64,000 nucleotides of DNA from Frigidibacter mobilis (lineage in GTDB: Bacteria > Pseudomonadota > Alphaproteobacteria > Rhodobacterales > Rhodobacteraceae). Positions 63,563-64,000 of the stretch are shown piece by piece; within the stretch, counting starts at the first letter, position 1, and every line of letters starts with the position of its first letter. The stretch is from NCBI RefSeq assembly GCF_001620265.1, contig NZ_CP012661.1:1674001-1738000 (forward strand), written 5' to 3'. Both the position numbers and the translations under genes were made by a program. The notes below the pieces were generated by a model. That model had not been told where the DNA came from and searched no databases. It was given only the letters and a program-made list of their open reading frames with translations.

Positions 63563-64000
63563 TCAGCGTACCACGCGCAGTGTCTCAAGCCCGTGAAAGT
63601 GATAAAGATCCGCATAGCGCGGTTTGCCCTTCAGCCGCATCCCCGGCAGCCGCGCAAACAGGATCGGCAGCGCCACCTGCAGCTCCAGCCGCGCCAGCGG
63701 CGCGCCGATGCAGAAATGCGCCCCGCCACCGAAGGCCAGGTTCGGCTTCACCAGCCGGTCCGGCATGAACCGCCCGGGCCGCTCCCAGACCTGCGGATCG
63801 CGGTTGCCGCCCGCCAGCAGGCAGCCGATCCGGCTGCCGCGGGCGAAGGCGTGCCCGGCAATCTCCATATCCTCATGGATCCAGCGCCAGAACAGGTGCA
63901 GCGGCGGATCGAAGCGCAGGATCTCCTCGACCAGCGCCTCGATCCGGTCCGGCGCCAGCGCCTCGGGCGCCACCTTTGCCTCGAGCAGCGTCTTGACCCC
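63563..64000 (-). CDS. Cytochrome P450, C-terminal part (cut by window edge)
   Basis: The last 145 residues of a P450. The heme-binding Cys is in AFGGGAHFCIGAPLARLEL, preceded by the ExxR-region helix and EEILRFDPPLHLFWRW, and the RDPQVWERPGRFMPDR meander. The 5' part lies outside. The long C-terminal tail follows family norms. Substrate is unknown; no ferredoxin gene is adjacent. Confidence 0.92.
   Translation of the reverse strand, partial: GVKTLLEAKVAPEALAPDRIEALVEEILRFDPPLHLFWRWIHEDMEIAGHAFARGSRIGCLLAGGNRDPQVWERPGRFMPDRLVKPNLAFGGGAHFCIGAPLARLELQVALPILFARLPGMRLKGKPRYADLYHFHGLETLRVVR

Overview
The window looks like chromosome of a high-GC alphaproteobacterium of the family Rhodobacteraceae (Rhodobacter/Paracoccus relatives). 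The evidence is gene content typical of that family: DUF4167, DUF2849, GapR/DUF2312 and DUF1499 proteins, a fused indolepyruvate oxidoreductase, and a cobA-DUF2849-cysI-cysH-DUF934 sulfate assimilation operon. Candidate FnrL, CtrA, LexA and iron-box sites of alphaproteobacterial type, and an infC with an ATA start, fit the same picture. I saw no tRNA, rRNA, CRISPR array or prophage. Most genes are core metabolism or envelope biogenesis, with a few accessory islands.

Layout. 1-8.9 kb: 5' part of selO, nucleoside hydrolase, iron-binding periplasmic protein, mazG, an M20 amidohydrolase, an IS481-family insertion sequence, a frameshifted FAD amine oxidase, agmatinase and a DUF1499 protein. 8.9-12.2 kb: prfA, frameshifted prmC, a DUF4167 protein. 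12.2-19.9 kb (minus strand): the outer-membrane biogenesis operon lptF-lptG-lptD-surA-pdxA-rsmA. 20-22 kb: an M28 peptidase carried by an autotransporter. 22.4-27.8 kb (plus): pepA, holC, a GNAT acetyltransferase, a frameshifted DUF2927 lipoprotein, a small membrane protein, a CoxE-like VWA protein. 27.8-30.7 kb: DUF1638 protein, an unlisted 50-residue membrane protein and a corrinoid protein, divergent from a radical SAM protein with a LexA-type box. 30.7-36 kb: a duplicated Cys-rich protein, a small secreted protein, tkt, a coiled-coil protein, zapA, an MliC-like protein and a rod-shaped RNA candidate in the usual 6S RNA neighbourhood. 36-44 kb: grxD, bolA, purL, a LysR regulator divergent from the indolepyruvate oxidoreductase. 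44-50.3 kb: acyltransferase, murI, a lower-GC nuclease-like orphan, argC, ccmE, an endolysin/holin pair and two YeeE/YedE sulfur transport proteins. 50.4-55.1 kb: DksA-like protein, a degenerate FadJ-like protein, gapR, infC, an Ala-rich anchored protein. 55.2-60.6 kb: ferredoxin-NADP reductase, the cys operon and a divergent Lrp regulator. 60.7-64 kb: three glycosyltransferases and the 3' part of a P450 gene.

The most distinctive observations are these. (1) A modular intergenic repeat is present in eight copies, built from interchangeable blocks around AAATATCC plus a GC hairpin. (2) The IS481 element sits exactly in a CTAG formed by two convergent stop codons, so both genes keep their stops and the transposase borrows one. 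(3) Three genes each lack exactly one base in or beside a short G/C run, which points to sequence error or recent decay. (4) An endolysin/holin pair of the type that releases Rhodobacter gene transfer agent has a near-consensus CtrA site. (5) A 6S-like RNA candidate lies downstream of zapA. (6) A Cys-rich protein contains a duplicated six-residue C/Y spacing motif.
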